A DNA stretch of 64,000 nt. It comes from HK1 sp965204915. GTDB lineage: Bacteria > Pseudomonadota > Gammaproteobacteria > HK1. The notes beneath the pieces are model-generated. The model did no database searches. It was not told the origin of the DNA and saw only the letters and a list, made by a program, of their open reading frames with translations. Both the position numbers and the translations under genes were made by a program. Of the stretch, positions 1 to 6,801 are shown piece by piece. The stretch's first letter is position 1; each line of letters begins with the position of its first letter. The DNA is taken from contig OZ242023.1 of the NCBI GenBank assembly GCA_965204915.1, positions 1,426,001-1,490,000 of the forward strand. The letters run 5' to 3'.

Positions 1-1
1 C

Positions 2-469
2 TTCGAGGGGCCGGCCAGGGTCTTCGATGCGGAGGAGGACATGCTGCGCGCCCTGGAGGAAGGGAAGATCGCCAAGGGCGACGTGATCGTCATCCGCTAC
101 GAGGGGCCGAAGGGCGGGCCGGGGATGCCGGAGATGCTGACCCCGACCTCGGCGGTCATGGGGGCCGGGCTGGGCTCCGACGTCGCCCTGATCACGGACG
201 GGCGCTTCTCCGGCGGGTCGCACGGCTTCATCATCGGGCACGTGGTGCCCGAGGCGCAGGAGGGCGGTCCCATCGGCCTGATCGAGTCCGGCGACGTCAT
301 CACCATCGACGCGGAGGCGAACTCCATCCGGGTCGACGTCTCCGACGAGGAGATGGCGAGGCGCCGCGCGGCCTGGACCATGCCGCCGTACAAGGAGACC
401 CGCGGCACCCTGTACAAGTACATCAAGAACGTATCCGACGCCTCACGCGGATGCGTGACCGACGAATAG
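2..469 (+). CDS. ilvD: Dihydroxy-acid dehydratase, C-terminal part (start outside window)
   Basis: The last 155 residues of dihydroxy-acid dehydratase, the Fe-S enzyme that converts dihydroxy acids to 2-keto acids in valine/isoleucine synthesis. The frame is open from base 2 and ends at TAG 467-469. Visible family signatures are YEGPKGGPGMPEM, the LITDGRFSGG loop and GHVVPEAQEGGPIGL, which form the conserved C-terminal swivel domain of IlvD/Edd proteins. The N-terminal part with the cluster-binding cysteines lies to the left of the window. IlvD rather than Edd is preferred from the ALITDGRFSGGSHGF context, but only the tail is visible. The next gene may start inside its last codons. Confidence 0.93.
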   Translation, partial: FEGPARVFDAEEDMLRALEEGKIAKGDVIVIRYEGPKGGPGMPEMLTPTSAVMGAGLGSDVALITDGRFSGGSHGFIIGHVVPEAQEGGPIGLIESGDVITIDAEANSIRVDVSDEEMARRRAAWTMPPYKETRGTLYKYIKNVSDASRGCVTDE

Positions 470-1329
470 GCGTGCGGGGCCGGGGGAGCGCACGGTCAGG
501 ATCCGGCTCCTCGCACCGGCGACCTCGCGGCTGCACCGGCCTGCATGGAACAAGACGGTTCCTCGCCGGGGCGGGCCGGGGGCTCACGCTCGTCGCAGGC
601 CTGCTCGTCGCCTGCTCCATTCGCGCCGAGGCGCCGCCGATCGAGTACCGGATCGCCGTCGAGCATCCCCACGACGAGACGGCGTTCACCCAGGGGCTCG
701 TCTTCCACCGCGGCGCCCTGTACGAGAGCACGGGCCTGCGCGGGCGGTCGTCGCTGCGCAAGGTCGAGCCGGCCACCGGGCGGATGGTGCGCAAGCGGCG
801 GCTGTCCGATCGGCTCTTCGCCGAGGGCCTCGCGCTCGTCGGCGACGAGCTCTACCAGCTCACGTGGACCGCGGGCCGGGCGTTCGTGCTGCGGGTGGAG
901 GATTTCTCGCTCGTGCGCGAGTACCGCTACGCGGGGGAGGGCTGGGGCCTCGCCTGGGACGGCGAAAGGCTGGTGATGAGCGACGGCAGCGCGACCCTGC
1001 GGTTCCGCGACCCCGTGACGTTCCGCGTCGAACGCGAAGTCGAAGTGCGCGACGGCGCCCGCGCGATCGCCGCGCTCAACGAGCTCGAATTCGTCGAGGG
1101 CGCGGTGTACGCCAACGTCTGGCGCTCCGACCGGGTGGCGCGCATCGACCCGGCCGGCGGCGCCGTCACCGGATGGCTCGACCTCGCCCCGATCGCCGAG
1201 CGCGAACGCAACCGCGAACGCAAGACCGGCGAGCCCGGCGTCGCCAACGGCCTCGCCTGGGACGGCCGCCTGCTCTACGTGACGGGCAAGCTCTGGCGTG
1301 CGGTCTACGGGCTGGAGCTGCGCCGCTGA
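451..1329 (+). CDS. Glutaminyl-peptide (glutamine) cyclotransferase, secreted
   Basis: A plant/bacterial-type glutamine cyclotransferase, which closes N-terminal Gln to pyroglutamate; a five-bladed beta-propeller family acting outside the cytoplasm. Family signatures in order are FTQGLVFHRGALYESTGLRG, the LYQLTWTAGRAFV blade, GEGWGLAWDG, LNELEFVEGAVYANVWRSD and GVANGLAWDGRLLYVTGK, spanning the expected length. A hydrophobic stretch (LTLVAGLLVACS) followed by AEA reads as a signal peptide. The start is uncertain: ATG 451 overlaps ilvD by 19 bases and GTG 472 is an alternative. The first 30 or so residues are Arg/Gly-rich and run through an inverted-repeat arm (541-567), so the native N-terminus may have been replaced by repeat sequence. 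Confidence 0.85.
   Translation: MRDRRIGVRGRGSARSGSGSSHRRPRGCTGLHGTRRFLAGAGRGLTLVAGLLVACSIRAEAPPIEYRIAVEHPHDETAFTQGLVFHRGALYESTGLRGRSSLRKVEPATGRMVRKRRLSDRLFAEGLALVGDELYQLTWTAGRAFVLRVEDFSLVREYRYAGEGWGLAWDGERLVMSDGSATLRFRDPVTFRVEREVEVRDGARAIAALNELEFVEGAVYANVWRSDRVARIDPAGGAVTGWLDLAPIAERERNRERKTGEPGVANGLAWDGRLLYVTGKLWRAVYGLELRR
521..567. repeat. Left arm of an inverted repeat flanking the cyclotransferase gene
   Basis: Bases 541-567 match the reverse complement of 1390-1416 at 24 of 27 positions; weaker similarity continues outward to about 521. The arm lies inside the coding frame and supplies the residues LHGTRRFLA just before the signal peptide. Confidence 0.75.
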
Positions 1330-1389
1330 GCGGCGACCGATAGCGCGGTCGCCGTCCAGCCGGTCCCCGCCCGGCCGGTCCCGTAGACA

Positions 1390-1435
1390 GGCGAGGAACA
1401 GTCTCGTTCCATGCAAGCGGGTGCTTCCGCGCCGG
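1390..1435. repeat. Right arm of the inverted repeat flanking the cyclotransferase gene
   Basis: Reverse-complement partner of 521-567, beginning 61 bases after the stop codon of the cyclotransferase. It abuts a pair of 31-base direct repeats. The two arms enclose the cyclotransferase coding region except its uncertain N-terminus. Confidence 0.75.
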
Positions 1436-1529
1436 ATTGCGGCTCCGGGCAGCGGGACGCAGGACCGGGTCGGAGATGATGCGCCCCCACTTGAACGTCG
1501 GATTGCGGCTCCGGGCAGCGGGACGCAGG
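1433..1529. repeat. Pair of perfect 31-base direct repeats
   Basis: Bases 1433-1463 and 1499-1529 are identical over 31 positions (core GCGGCTCCGGGCAGCGGGAC), 66 bases apart start to start. Neither lies in a credible gene. With the adjacent inverted-repeat arm they form a compact repeat cluster of unknown nature, possibly a decayed small mobile element. Confidence 0.8.
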
Positions 1530-1715
1530 GCCGAGGGTTGCAGCGTGTCCGGCGGTATCGTCTGGGTTGGGCGTATGCTTTTCGCAACGGGAAAATTCGG
1601 CATGGCGGCGGTCCAAGGGTCGAGGCCGCGCCGCTGACCGGATCTTCCCGCCCTGTCGCGCCGGGAGCGGGGGGATCGCACGACGAAGGGATCCCGGATC
1701 CATCAGGAGGCGCCG

Positions 1716-1907
1716 ATGCAGATCGAGCTCTGGGAAGCGATCCTCGCCGGGGTGCTGGTGCTCATCGTCCTGTTCTTCTTCGGGCCGGGCGCGAAGCGGG
1801 CGGTGGAGAAGGCGCCGCAAGCGGGCGCGGACGACTGGAAGGCGGCAATCGTGCCGATCCTGCTCGTGGCCGGATTCGTCGTGCTGATGATCCTGATGAT
1901 CCGCTGA
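1716..1907 (+). CDS. Small two-helix membrane protein, unknown function
   Basis: A 63-residue protein with two predicted membrane helices: ILAGVLVLIVLFFF (residues 9-22) and IVPILLVAGFVVLMILMI (45-62), joined by a charged loop with KRAVEKAPQAGADDWKAA. The start is supported by a strong Shine-Dalgarno run (AGGAGG at about 1705-1710) at normal spacing before ATG 1716. Similar small proteins with a GPGAKR...DWK loop occur in many proteobacteria; the family has no assigned role that I know. No operon partner: it is followed by minus-strand toxin-antitoxin genes. Confidence 0.7.
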   Translation: MQIELWEAILAGVLVLIVLFFFGPGAKRAVEKAPQAGADDWKAAIVPILLVAGFVVLMILMIR

Positions 1908-2000
1908 ACCGGCCGCGTCGCGCGGCCTGCATGTCCGCTACGGCTTTTCAACGATTGCGTCACCCGCCTCATACGGTGGGCGCTCGCGGCGGATGGTGCG

Positions 2001-2465
2001 TCATCGCAGGCGCTGCACGACCGACGGAGATATCCGGTAACCGTGTTCCGACATGCGCCGCGTTACGGCCTCGGCATCGTCGATGATCGATTCATGCTCG
2101 GCGAGAAGCAGCATTCGGGCGGTGCCGATATAGTCGAGCCTGCGCCTCTTCGCCTCTCTCCTCGCCAACCGATCGTCCAGGACCAGCAATGCCTGCCCGG
2201 TCTCCACGGCGAGCTGCATCGCCTCGATCTCGCCCCGGCCAAGGCTTGGAGGATAATGGCCCGTGCTCATTGCCGGCTTCACGCGAAGCCATCCTTCCTC
2301 CACGGCCCGTTCGATACGCCGGCTATCCTCCCCCTGCTTTCGCCGACATTCCGACCAGACCGCGTTCGGGATCCGGCAACGGGAAAACAGACGTTGCGGC
2401 ACGAACAGCAGATCCGCCTTCGCCAAGGCGATCAAGGGACCCGCGTCGATGATGACGACCGCCAT
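2001..2465 (-). CDS. PIN-domain toxin, DUF3368 type
   Basis: A 154-residue PIN-like nuclease. The PIN core reads IDAGPLIALAKADLL at the N-terminus (first acidic residue), then LGRGEIEAMQLAVETG (second acidic patch) and LLVLDDRLARREAKR (third). This arrangement, with the YIGTARMLLLAE tail, is that of DUF3368 proteins, which normally sit next to a UPF0175 antitoxin. That is the case here: the upstream gene overlaps it by 34 bases. Probable role: ribonuclease toxin of a type II toxin-antitoxin pair. All expected acidic residues are present, so the protein looks intact. Confidence 0.85.
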   Translation of the reverse strand: MAVVIIDAGPLIALAKADLLFVPQRLFSRCRIPNAVWSECRRKQGEDSRRIERAVEEGWLRVKPAMSTGHYPPSLGRGEIEAMQLAVETGQALLVLDDRLARREAKRRRLDYIGTARMLLLAEHESIIDDAEAVTRRMSEHGYRISPSVVQRLR

Positions 2466-2788
2466 GCGGAAAGATCCCGGGTCTCGCCGTCCGTCGTCTC
2501 GTCGGCTCCAACCACGTCCATCCCCAGGCTGCCCAAGTGATCGATGAACTCACCCAAGGAAAGGCCGCTGATCTTCGCTGCCTTGCCCAGCGAGACACAG
2601 CCGTCCCGGTAGAGGCTGGCCGCCAGCGCCGGACGCACCCCCGACTCGGTGTCCTTGAGCGACTTCGCAAGATGCACCAGCACCGCATCGGGCTCGTTCC
2701 CCTTCAGGATCAGGACCGGACCTTCCTTCGCCAACCGCAGGGCCCGCGACGGATTCTTCTTCAGCTCCCGAACATTGGCGGTATGCAT
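2432..2788 (-). CDS. Antitoxin combining a Phd-like N-terminus and a UPF0175 domain
   Basis: A 118-residue antitoxin. Residues 1-40 resemble a Phd/YefM module (VRELKKNPSRALRLAKEGP, then VLILKGNEPDAVLVHL). Residues 52-92 are a UPF0175 helical domain (ALAASLYRDGCVSLGKAAKI, then SGLSLGEFIDHLGSLGMDV) with the usual winged-helix-like motif. The C-terminal 20 residues are polar and overlap the start of the PIN toxin gene by 34 bases. Expected role: bind the promoter and neutralise the PIN toxin. The double architecture is longer than a standard UPF0175 protein of about 80 residues. Confidence 0.8.
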   Translation of the reverse strand: MHTANVRELKKNPSRALRLAKEGPVLILKGNEPDAVLVHLAKSLKDTESGVRPALAASLYRDGCVSLGKAAKISGLSLGEFIDHLGSLGMDVVGADETTDGETRDLSAWRSSSSTRVP

Positions 2789-2931
2789 GACGCTTCTCGT
2801 TCTTGCGGCTGGTGGTCACTTAGTGTAGTCCACTTGATGGTGAGGGTGAAATCGTGCGGCAGGTGCAGGCGTGGCTGGGCTTGCCAGGTCGGAACCGGGC
2901 ACCGCCGCGGCCGCTTGGCTTCGTCCTGCTC

Positions 2932-3065
2932 CGCGGCAACCAATCCTTCTCGGAGCAGCACGTCCTGGCCCGCGCGACACCGCTCCCATATTCACAACCG
3001 GCGCCTGATTCCGGCTCCGCTTGGTTGGGTGAATACGGGTGGGCGAATCGCGGCAACCAATCCTT
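2932..3065. repeat. 17-base direct repeat pair upstream of parDE
   Basis: The word CGCGGCAACCAATCCTT occurs at 2932-2948 and again at 3049-3065, 117 bases apart; the second copy runs into the -35 hexamer of the presumed parDE promoter. TTGGTTG at about 3022 can also pair with CAACCAA inside the second copy. The stretch 2789-3063 between the two toxin-antitoxin pairs holds no other recognisable gene. Copies positioned like this could be operator sites for the ParD antitoxin. Confidence 0.55.
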
Positions 3066-3092
3066 GACAAATTTTGCCATGACATCCTAGCC
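3064..3092 (+). promoter_or_regulatory. Presumed parDE promoter
   Basis: A perfect -35 hexamer TTGACA (3064-3069), a 17-base spacer and a weak -10 (CTAGCC, 3087-3092). Transcription would begin at or within a few bases of ATG 3100, so the parD message may be leaderless. Confidence 0.4.
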
Positions 3093-3099
3093 TCGCGGC

Positions 3100-3339
3100 A
3101 TGGGCACGATGAACATCTCCCTGCCGAATGCACTGAGATCTTTCGTGGACGAGCAGGTCGCGTCACGCGGCTACGGCACCGCAAGCGAGTATATCCGCGA
3201 GCTACTCCGCAAGGATCGGGATCGCCGGCGTCTGCACGACCTGCTCCTCGAAGGCGCGGCCTCGGCTTCGACGGCGCCGGCGGACGAGGCATACTTCGAC
3301 GGGTTGCGCGCGCGTGTGCGGACCTCCGGACGGGGGTGA
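3100..3339 (+). CDS. parD: ParD-family antitoxin
   Basis: A 79-residue ribbon-helix-helix antitoxin. The N-terminus MGTMNISLPNALRSFVDEQV with VASRGYGTASEYIRELLRKD is the CopG/ParD DNA-binding fold; the remainder is the flexible toxin-binding tail. It probably represses its own promoter as a ParD-ParE complex. ATG 3100 is chosen over ATG 3109 because ParD proteins commonly start three residues before the M-N-I-S-L strand. Its TGA overlaps the toxin start. Confidence 0.88.
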   Translation: MGTMNISLPNALRSFVDEQVASRGYGTASEYIRELLRKDRDRRRLHDLLLEGAASASTAPADEAYFDGLRARVRTSGRG

Positions 3340-3665
3340 GCATCAAGGAGGTCGTCCCGCGCGCTCTGGCGCGGCGGGACGTCGAAGAGGCCATCGACCA
3401 TTACCTGGAAGAGGCCGGCGGCAAGGCGGCTCTCGGTTTCATCGATGAGATCGAACGTGCTTTCCGGCACATCGCATGCCGTCCGGCAGCGGGTTCACCG
3501 CGTTACTCCCACGAGTTCGATCTGCCGGGACTCAGGGCTTGGCCGGTGAAGCGCTATCCGTACCTCGTCTTCTACGTGGAGCGTGAACACTCCGTCGACG
3601 TATGGCGGGTGCTCCACGGAAAGCGCGACGTCCCGGCCTGGATAGACGAATCCGAAGCTGGCTGA
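3336..3665 (+). CDS. parE: ParE-family toxin
   Basis: A 109-residue RelE/ParE-superfamily toxin. Characteristic segments are VVPRALARRDVEEAIDHYLEE, GFIDEIERAFRHIACRPAAG, GLRAWPVKRYPYLVFYVERE and VDVWRVLHGKRDVPAW. ParE proteins are known as DNA gyrase poisons; this assignment follows the ParD partner. The start GTG 3336 overlaps the parD stop (GTGA), so the two are translationally coupled. The gene appears full length. Confidence 0.88.
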   Translation: MSIKEVVPRALARRDVEEAIDHYLEEAGGKAALGFIDEIERAFRHIACRPAAGSPRYSHEFDLPGLRAWPVKRYPYLVFYVEREHSVDVWRVLHGKRDVPAWIDESEAG

Positions 3666-3761
3666 GAACCGGAGCCGCCATGCAGGGGAGGGCGGACGCC
3701 TCCGCGCAGCCGTGCCCGCCCAGCAGTGTCCGCCAATGCCCCGAATGCGCCGGACCCCGGA

Positions 3762-4442
3762 TCATGCGTAGTACAGCTCCAGGATCGCGGCGGTGAAGCT
3801 CGCCCGCAGGTAGAAGCCCCGCGGCAGGGTTGGCTCCCGTGCGCCGCTCGCACCGATCGCGAGGCGCCGCGCCGCGGCGTTGGCGGCCTTCGGGCGGATT
3901 TGCAGGCACTCGCCCTCCCGGGCCGAGATCTCCTCCACCCTCCCGAGCACCACCCGGTCCATCAGGGTCTCCCAGTCGCTCGCGAGGGCCAGCTCCTCGT
4001 CGGGGGACGGGCTCCACAGCAGCGGGGCGCCGATGCGGCGCTCGGGCAGCGGGATCGCGCGGTCCCCTTCGAAGGGCATCCATAGCACGCGCGCGAGCTT
4101 GCGGCGTACGTTCGAGTCCCGCCAGTCCGGAGCGGCGTCACCCGCGAGCGGGACGGTGCAGACGTAGGTCGATTCGAGCGGCCGGAGGCCGGCCCCGATC
4201 GGGATCGTCTTCAGCTCGACGGAGATCCACCGGAAGTCCGGCTCCGACAGCGAGCCGGCGTTCGCGCCGAGCGCGTGCTCGACGACGGTGCCGGTCCAGC
4301 CCTTGCCGCGGCGGGCAGTCGCCGGCACGGCCAGCCCGTGCTCGATCGCGACGGCGCCGAGGGTGCGCCCGGCCAGGGCATCGGCGCGGGCGAGGAGCTC
4401 GGCTTCGCTGCGGGGCGGGGGGACGCTACGCGGCTCAGCCAT
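3762..4442 (-). CDS. mutH: DNA mismatch repair endonuclease MutH
   Basis: A 226-residue MutH, almost exactly the length of the E. coli protein (229). MutH nicks the unmethylated strand at hemimethylated GATC after activation by MutS/MutL. Visible landmarks are LAGRTLGAVAIEHGL, KGWTGTVVEHALGA, the catalytic D-x(n)-E-x-K strand in FRWISVELKTIPIG, and VLWMPFEGDRAIPLPERRIG. It shares an 8-base overlap (ATGGCTGA) with a decayed copy of the tail of the preceding ThiL-like gene; the native junction is tandemly duplicated just upstream. MutH is almost confined to Dam-using Gammaproteobacteria and is the best lineage marker in the window. Confidence 0.95.
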   Translation of the reverse strand: MAEPRSVPPPRSEAELLARADALAGRTLGAVAIEHGLAVPATARRGKGWTGTVVEHALGANAGSLSEPDFRWISVELKTIPIGAGLRPLESTYVCTVPLAGDAAPDWRDSNVRRKLARVLWMPFEGDRAIPLPERRIGAPLLWSPSPDEELALASDWETLMDRVVLGRVEEISAREGECLQIRPKAANAAARRLAIGASGAREPTLPRGFYLRASFTAAILELYYA

Positions 4443-4596
4443 CGGCTTCGAGCCGTGCGGTTGCGAGCCGGCGGCGGCTCGCGACCCTGCGCCATGCCTC
4501 CGCGCCGCCGTTGCCGGCGAGGGCGGCGGGCCGCGTATCGCGGATGAGCGGCCCGGCGTCGCCGCCGGGCGGAGGAAGGTGGTGTGGTTCAGCCAT
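4443..4596 (-). repeat. Decayed tandem copy of the ThiL-like/mutH junction
   Basis: Reading the minus strand: the ThiL-like gene stops at 4589 inside ATGGCTGA, and that ATG opens a mutH-head copy (MAEPHHLPPPGGDAGPL against real mutH MAEPRSVPPPRSEAELL). This is followed by a degenerate copy of the ThiL-like tail (RDTRPAAL...RRLATARLEADG against RDTGGDTRALEL...HRLEITPFEADG), whose stop again lies inside ATGGCTGA, where the real mutH begins. The unit is 154 bases; both copies keep the identical 8-base overlap. Confidence 0.8.
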
Positions 4597-5353
4597 CGGC
4601 TTCGAAGGGCGTGATTTCGAGCCGGTGACGGTTCGCGATCGCGTGCAATGCTTCCAGGCCGCCGTGGTCGGTGAGTGCGATGAGCTCCAGGGCGCGGGTA
4701 TCGCCTCCCGTGTCGTCTCTCGCACCTTGTCCTGCACCGTCTCCCGTGTTCGACACGTCACACCACCGGATCTCCGTTCCGCGCCCGGCGAGGTCCGCGC
4801 ACATCGAAACCAGATCGGCGATCGCCTGCTCCGGCGTGCCCGCGACCGCGGGCTCCGCCGTATCCGCCGTCGTGAGCGACAGCCGCACTCCGATCGCGGC
4901 GGCGCGCGGTCGGGGCTCGGGCCGGCGGGGGAGGGCGGCGCCCGCGCCCAGCGCGAAGACGGTCGCACGCCCCGGTCCGCGTGTGGTGTCGCCGCCGGCG
5001 AGCTCGACCCCGCTTGCCTTGCAGACCGCGGCGGCGGCGGTCGAGAAACCCTCGAGCCAGTCGGGATCGGCCGCTTCGAGGGTGAGCGCCAAGGTCGCCC
5101 AGCGCGGCTTTGCCGCCCGCGCGGCGAGGCGGAGCAGAGCGGTGCCGAAGACGTTGCGGGCGACGCCGGCCGCCTCTCCGTGCGAAGGGAACGCCGCCGT
5201 CGCCCCGGCATGGACGAGGGGCAGGCCGCCGGTGTCGAGCAGCGCCGCATCGTCACCGATACCGAGCACGGTGTCGGGGCGCCGCGGGGTGCGGTCACGG
5301 AAGCAGCGCGCGATGAGCTCGAATTCGTCCACGGATCGGAGATTGATGGTCAT
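4589..5353 (-). CDS. ThiL-like protein (N-terminal half motifs only)
   Basis: A 254-residue homologue of thiamine-monophosphate kinase. The N-terminus DEFELIARCFRDRTP followed by VLGIGDDAALLDTGG is a textbook ThiL opening, and WATLALTLEAADPDWLEGF with ELAGGDTTRGP also matches. However, the D-T-L-V-x-G-V-H-F and N-L-S-D-L-A-A-M-G-A elements between them are gone (HAGATAAFPSHGEAAG, LRLAARAAKPRW), and no S-G-T-L-G-D, D-x-S-D-G-L or G-D-D-Y-E-L motif follows; the C-terminus is unlike ThiL. Start ATG 5353 is chosen because homology begins a few residues later. The motifs it lost are those the gene at 6798-7739 keeps. Confidence 0.7.
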   Translation of the reverse strand: MTINLRSVDEFELIARCFRDRTPRRPDTVLGIGDDAALLDTGGLPLVHAGATAAFPSHGEAAGVARNVFGTALLRLAARAAKPRWATLALTLEAADPDWLEGFSTAAAAVCKASGVELAGGDTTRGPGRATVFALGAGAALPRRPEPRPRAAAIGVRLSLTTADTAEPAVAGTPEQAIADLVSMCADLAGRGTEIRWCDVSNTGDGAGQGARDDTGGDTRALELIALTDHGGLEALHAIANRHRLEITPFEADG

Positions 5354-5429
5354 CGAGGCCCGTCGTACCGCGCGCGCCGGCTCGTCCTCGTCCGGGAGAT
5401 CGTCAAGGCCGATGAATACGCGGCCTGCG

Positions 5430-5807
5430 TTACTCCTCGTGCAGGGCGACGAGGTTCCCGCAGGTGTCGTCCAGCACTGCTTGGAAGCCCCATTCGCTGC
5501 GCGTGGGCGCGCGCTCGAAACGCACACCCAAGGCCGTCAACCGGCGATGCTCGGCCTCCAAGTCGGCGACGAAGAACATCGCCGCCGGGATGCCGTCCTC
5601 GCGCAGCGCCCGGCAATACGCCTGCGCCGCCGGGTGGGCGTCGGGCTCCAGCATCAATTCCACATCGCTGCCCGGCGCCACCACCGTCAGTACGCGAAAC
5701 TCGCCGGCCGGCAAGTCCTGCCGCTGCTCGAAGCCCAGCACGTTCGTGTAGAAGTCGAGCGCACGCTGCTGGTCATTCACATGCACACTGGTGAGCTTGA
5801 TCTTCAT
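5430..5807 (-). CDS. VOC-superfamily (glyoxalase-like) protein
   Basis: A 125-residue vicinal-oxygen-chelate domain protein. Paired beta-alpha-beta modules are visible: LTSVHVNDQQRALDFYTNVL with GFEQRQDLPAGEFRVLTVV, and then AMFFVADLEAEHRRLTALGV with DTCGNLVALHEE. Such single-domain proteins include glyoxalases, dioxygenases and resistance proteins; the substrate cannot be told from sequence. A His in SVHVND and a Glu in ALHEE occupy the usual metal-ligand positions. It lies 76 bases upstream of the ThiL-like gene on the same strand and may be cotranscribed. Confidence 0.85.
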   Translation of the reverse strand: MKIKLTSVHVNDQQRALDFYTNVLGFEQRQDLPAGEFRVLTVVAPGSDVELMLEPDAHPAAQAYCRALREDGIPAAMFFVADLEAEHRRLTALGVRFERAPTRSEWGFQAVLDDTCGNLVALHEE

Positions 5808-6077
5808 GCCAACCCTCCGCGCCCTTCACCGCCCGGTGCCGCACCCGAACGCGCCGTGTCCACGCGGCTGGCGCAAAGAAAGGGGCACTGAGGCCCAGGA
5901 ACGACGCCTTACCGTGGCCCGGGGCCGGAATCGAGACGGTCGCGACGGTCCCCGATTCGCCGCCGGGCGCGGAGGAAGTCGCGTCCAGCCATCGCGCATA
6001 CGGGGCAGCCCCGGACGCCCTGGCCGTCACCCTGCCCGGAGAACCGTGCACCGTGCGGATGGAGCGGTGATCTCCCC

Positions 6078-6563
6078 TCAGCCACCGAGCGCGTACCGTA
6101 CCGCATGGAGTGCGGCACACGCGAGCGCACCCGCGATCACGTCGTCGAGCATGATCCCGAGCCCTCCGCCGACCTTGCGGTCGGCCAGTGAGATCGGCCA
6201 CGGCTTGGCGGCGTCGAGGATGCGGAACACCACGAAGCCCGCTGCGATCCAGGGCCAGTCGAAGGGGAGGGCGGTCATCGTGACGAGGAAGCCCGCGATC
6301 TCGTCGAGCACGATGCCGGGGTGGTCGTGCACGCCGAGTTCGCGCGCGGTGCGCCCGCAGATCCAGATCCCCGCGGCGGCGGCGAGTACGGCGGTGAGCA
6401 GGTAGATCGCGAGCGGCTGCGTCGCGAGGCCCGCGTAGATCGGGATCGCGACGATCGTGCCCGCGGTCCCCGGCGCGCGGGGCGCGAGCCCTGCCCCCCC
6501 GCCGAACGCGATCCAGTGCAGGGCGGATCGGGGCCGAGGCAGGTGGTTCGGGCCACGATTCAC
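6078..6563 (-). CDS. pgpA: Phosphatidylglycerophosphatase A
   Basis: PgpA removes phosphate from phosphatidylglycerophosphate in the inner membrane. Motifs: GLAPRAPGTAGT, then GIVLDEIAGFLVTM (conserved D-E), FRILDAAKPWPI and the C-terminal GIMLDDVIAGALAC, with membrane segments between. The start is GTG 6563, giving 161 residues, close to the usual 165-170; reading further upstream adds 78 low-quality residues that come from a duplicated junction. The GTG overlaps the stop of a decayed thiL-tail copy as GTGA. The order nusB-thiL-pgpA is conserved in Gammaproteobacteria. Confidence 0.92.
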   Translation of the reverse strand: MNRGPNHLPRPRSALHWIAFGGGAGLAPRAPGTAGTIVAIPIYAGLATQPLAIYLLTAVLAAAAGIWICGRTARELGVHDHPGIVLDEIAGFLVTMTALPFDWPWIAAGFVVFRILDAAKPWPISLADRKVGGGLGIMLDDVIAGALACAALHAVRYALGG

Positions 6564-6801
6564 GATCCGCTCCGGACATGCCGACAGCCGGCCGTCGCGG
6601 CGCTCGCCGCGACGGCGGAGAGAGCCATGTGGATCGTGGCCGCGCGGATACCGTCCGCCCGGTCCGGCGCATGCGCCGCGCGCTCCGTTCCGGCGCCGAA
6701 CGTGATCCGGTACAGCGCTGACCGGGGGTGTGGCAGGTGGTTCGGATCGCCGCTCATCGTCTGGCCCGAGGCTTTGGCGGACAACCGGGACCGCCACTCA
6801 T
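6564..6801 (-). repeat. Decayed duplication of the thiL/pgpA junction
   Basis: On the minus strand: thiL stops at 6798 in ATGA, whose ATG opens a degenerate pgpA head (MSGGPGCPPKPRARR). A better copy opens at ATG 6757 (MSGDPNHLPHPRSALYRITF) against real pgpA VNRGPNHLPRPRSALHWIAF. At about 6610-6566 the DNA then resembles the last 15 codons of thiL, and its aligned stop again overlaps the real pgpA start as GTGA. Order: thiL full, pgpA head copies, thiL tail copy, pgpA full. The copies are well diverged, so this is not an assembly repeat. Confidence 0.75.

Noticed and set aside
3830..5794. A 654-codon plus-strand frame opposite mutH, the ThiL-like gene and the VOC gene
   Set aside because: Low-complexity Arg/Ala/Pro translation; the opposite strand carries recognisable enzymes throughout.
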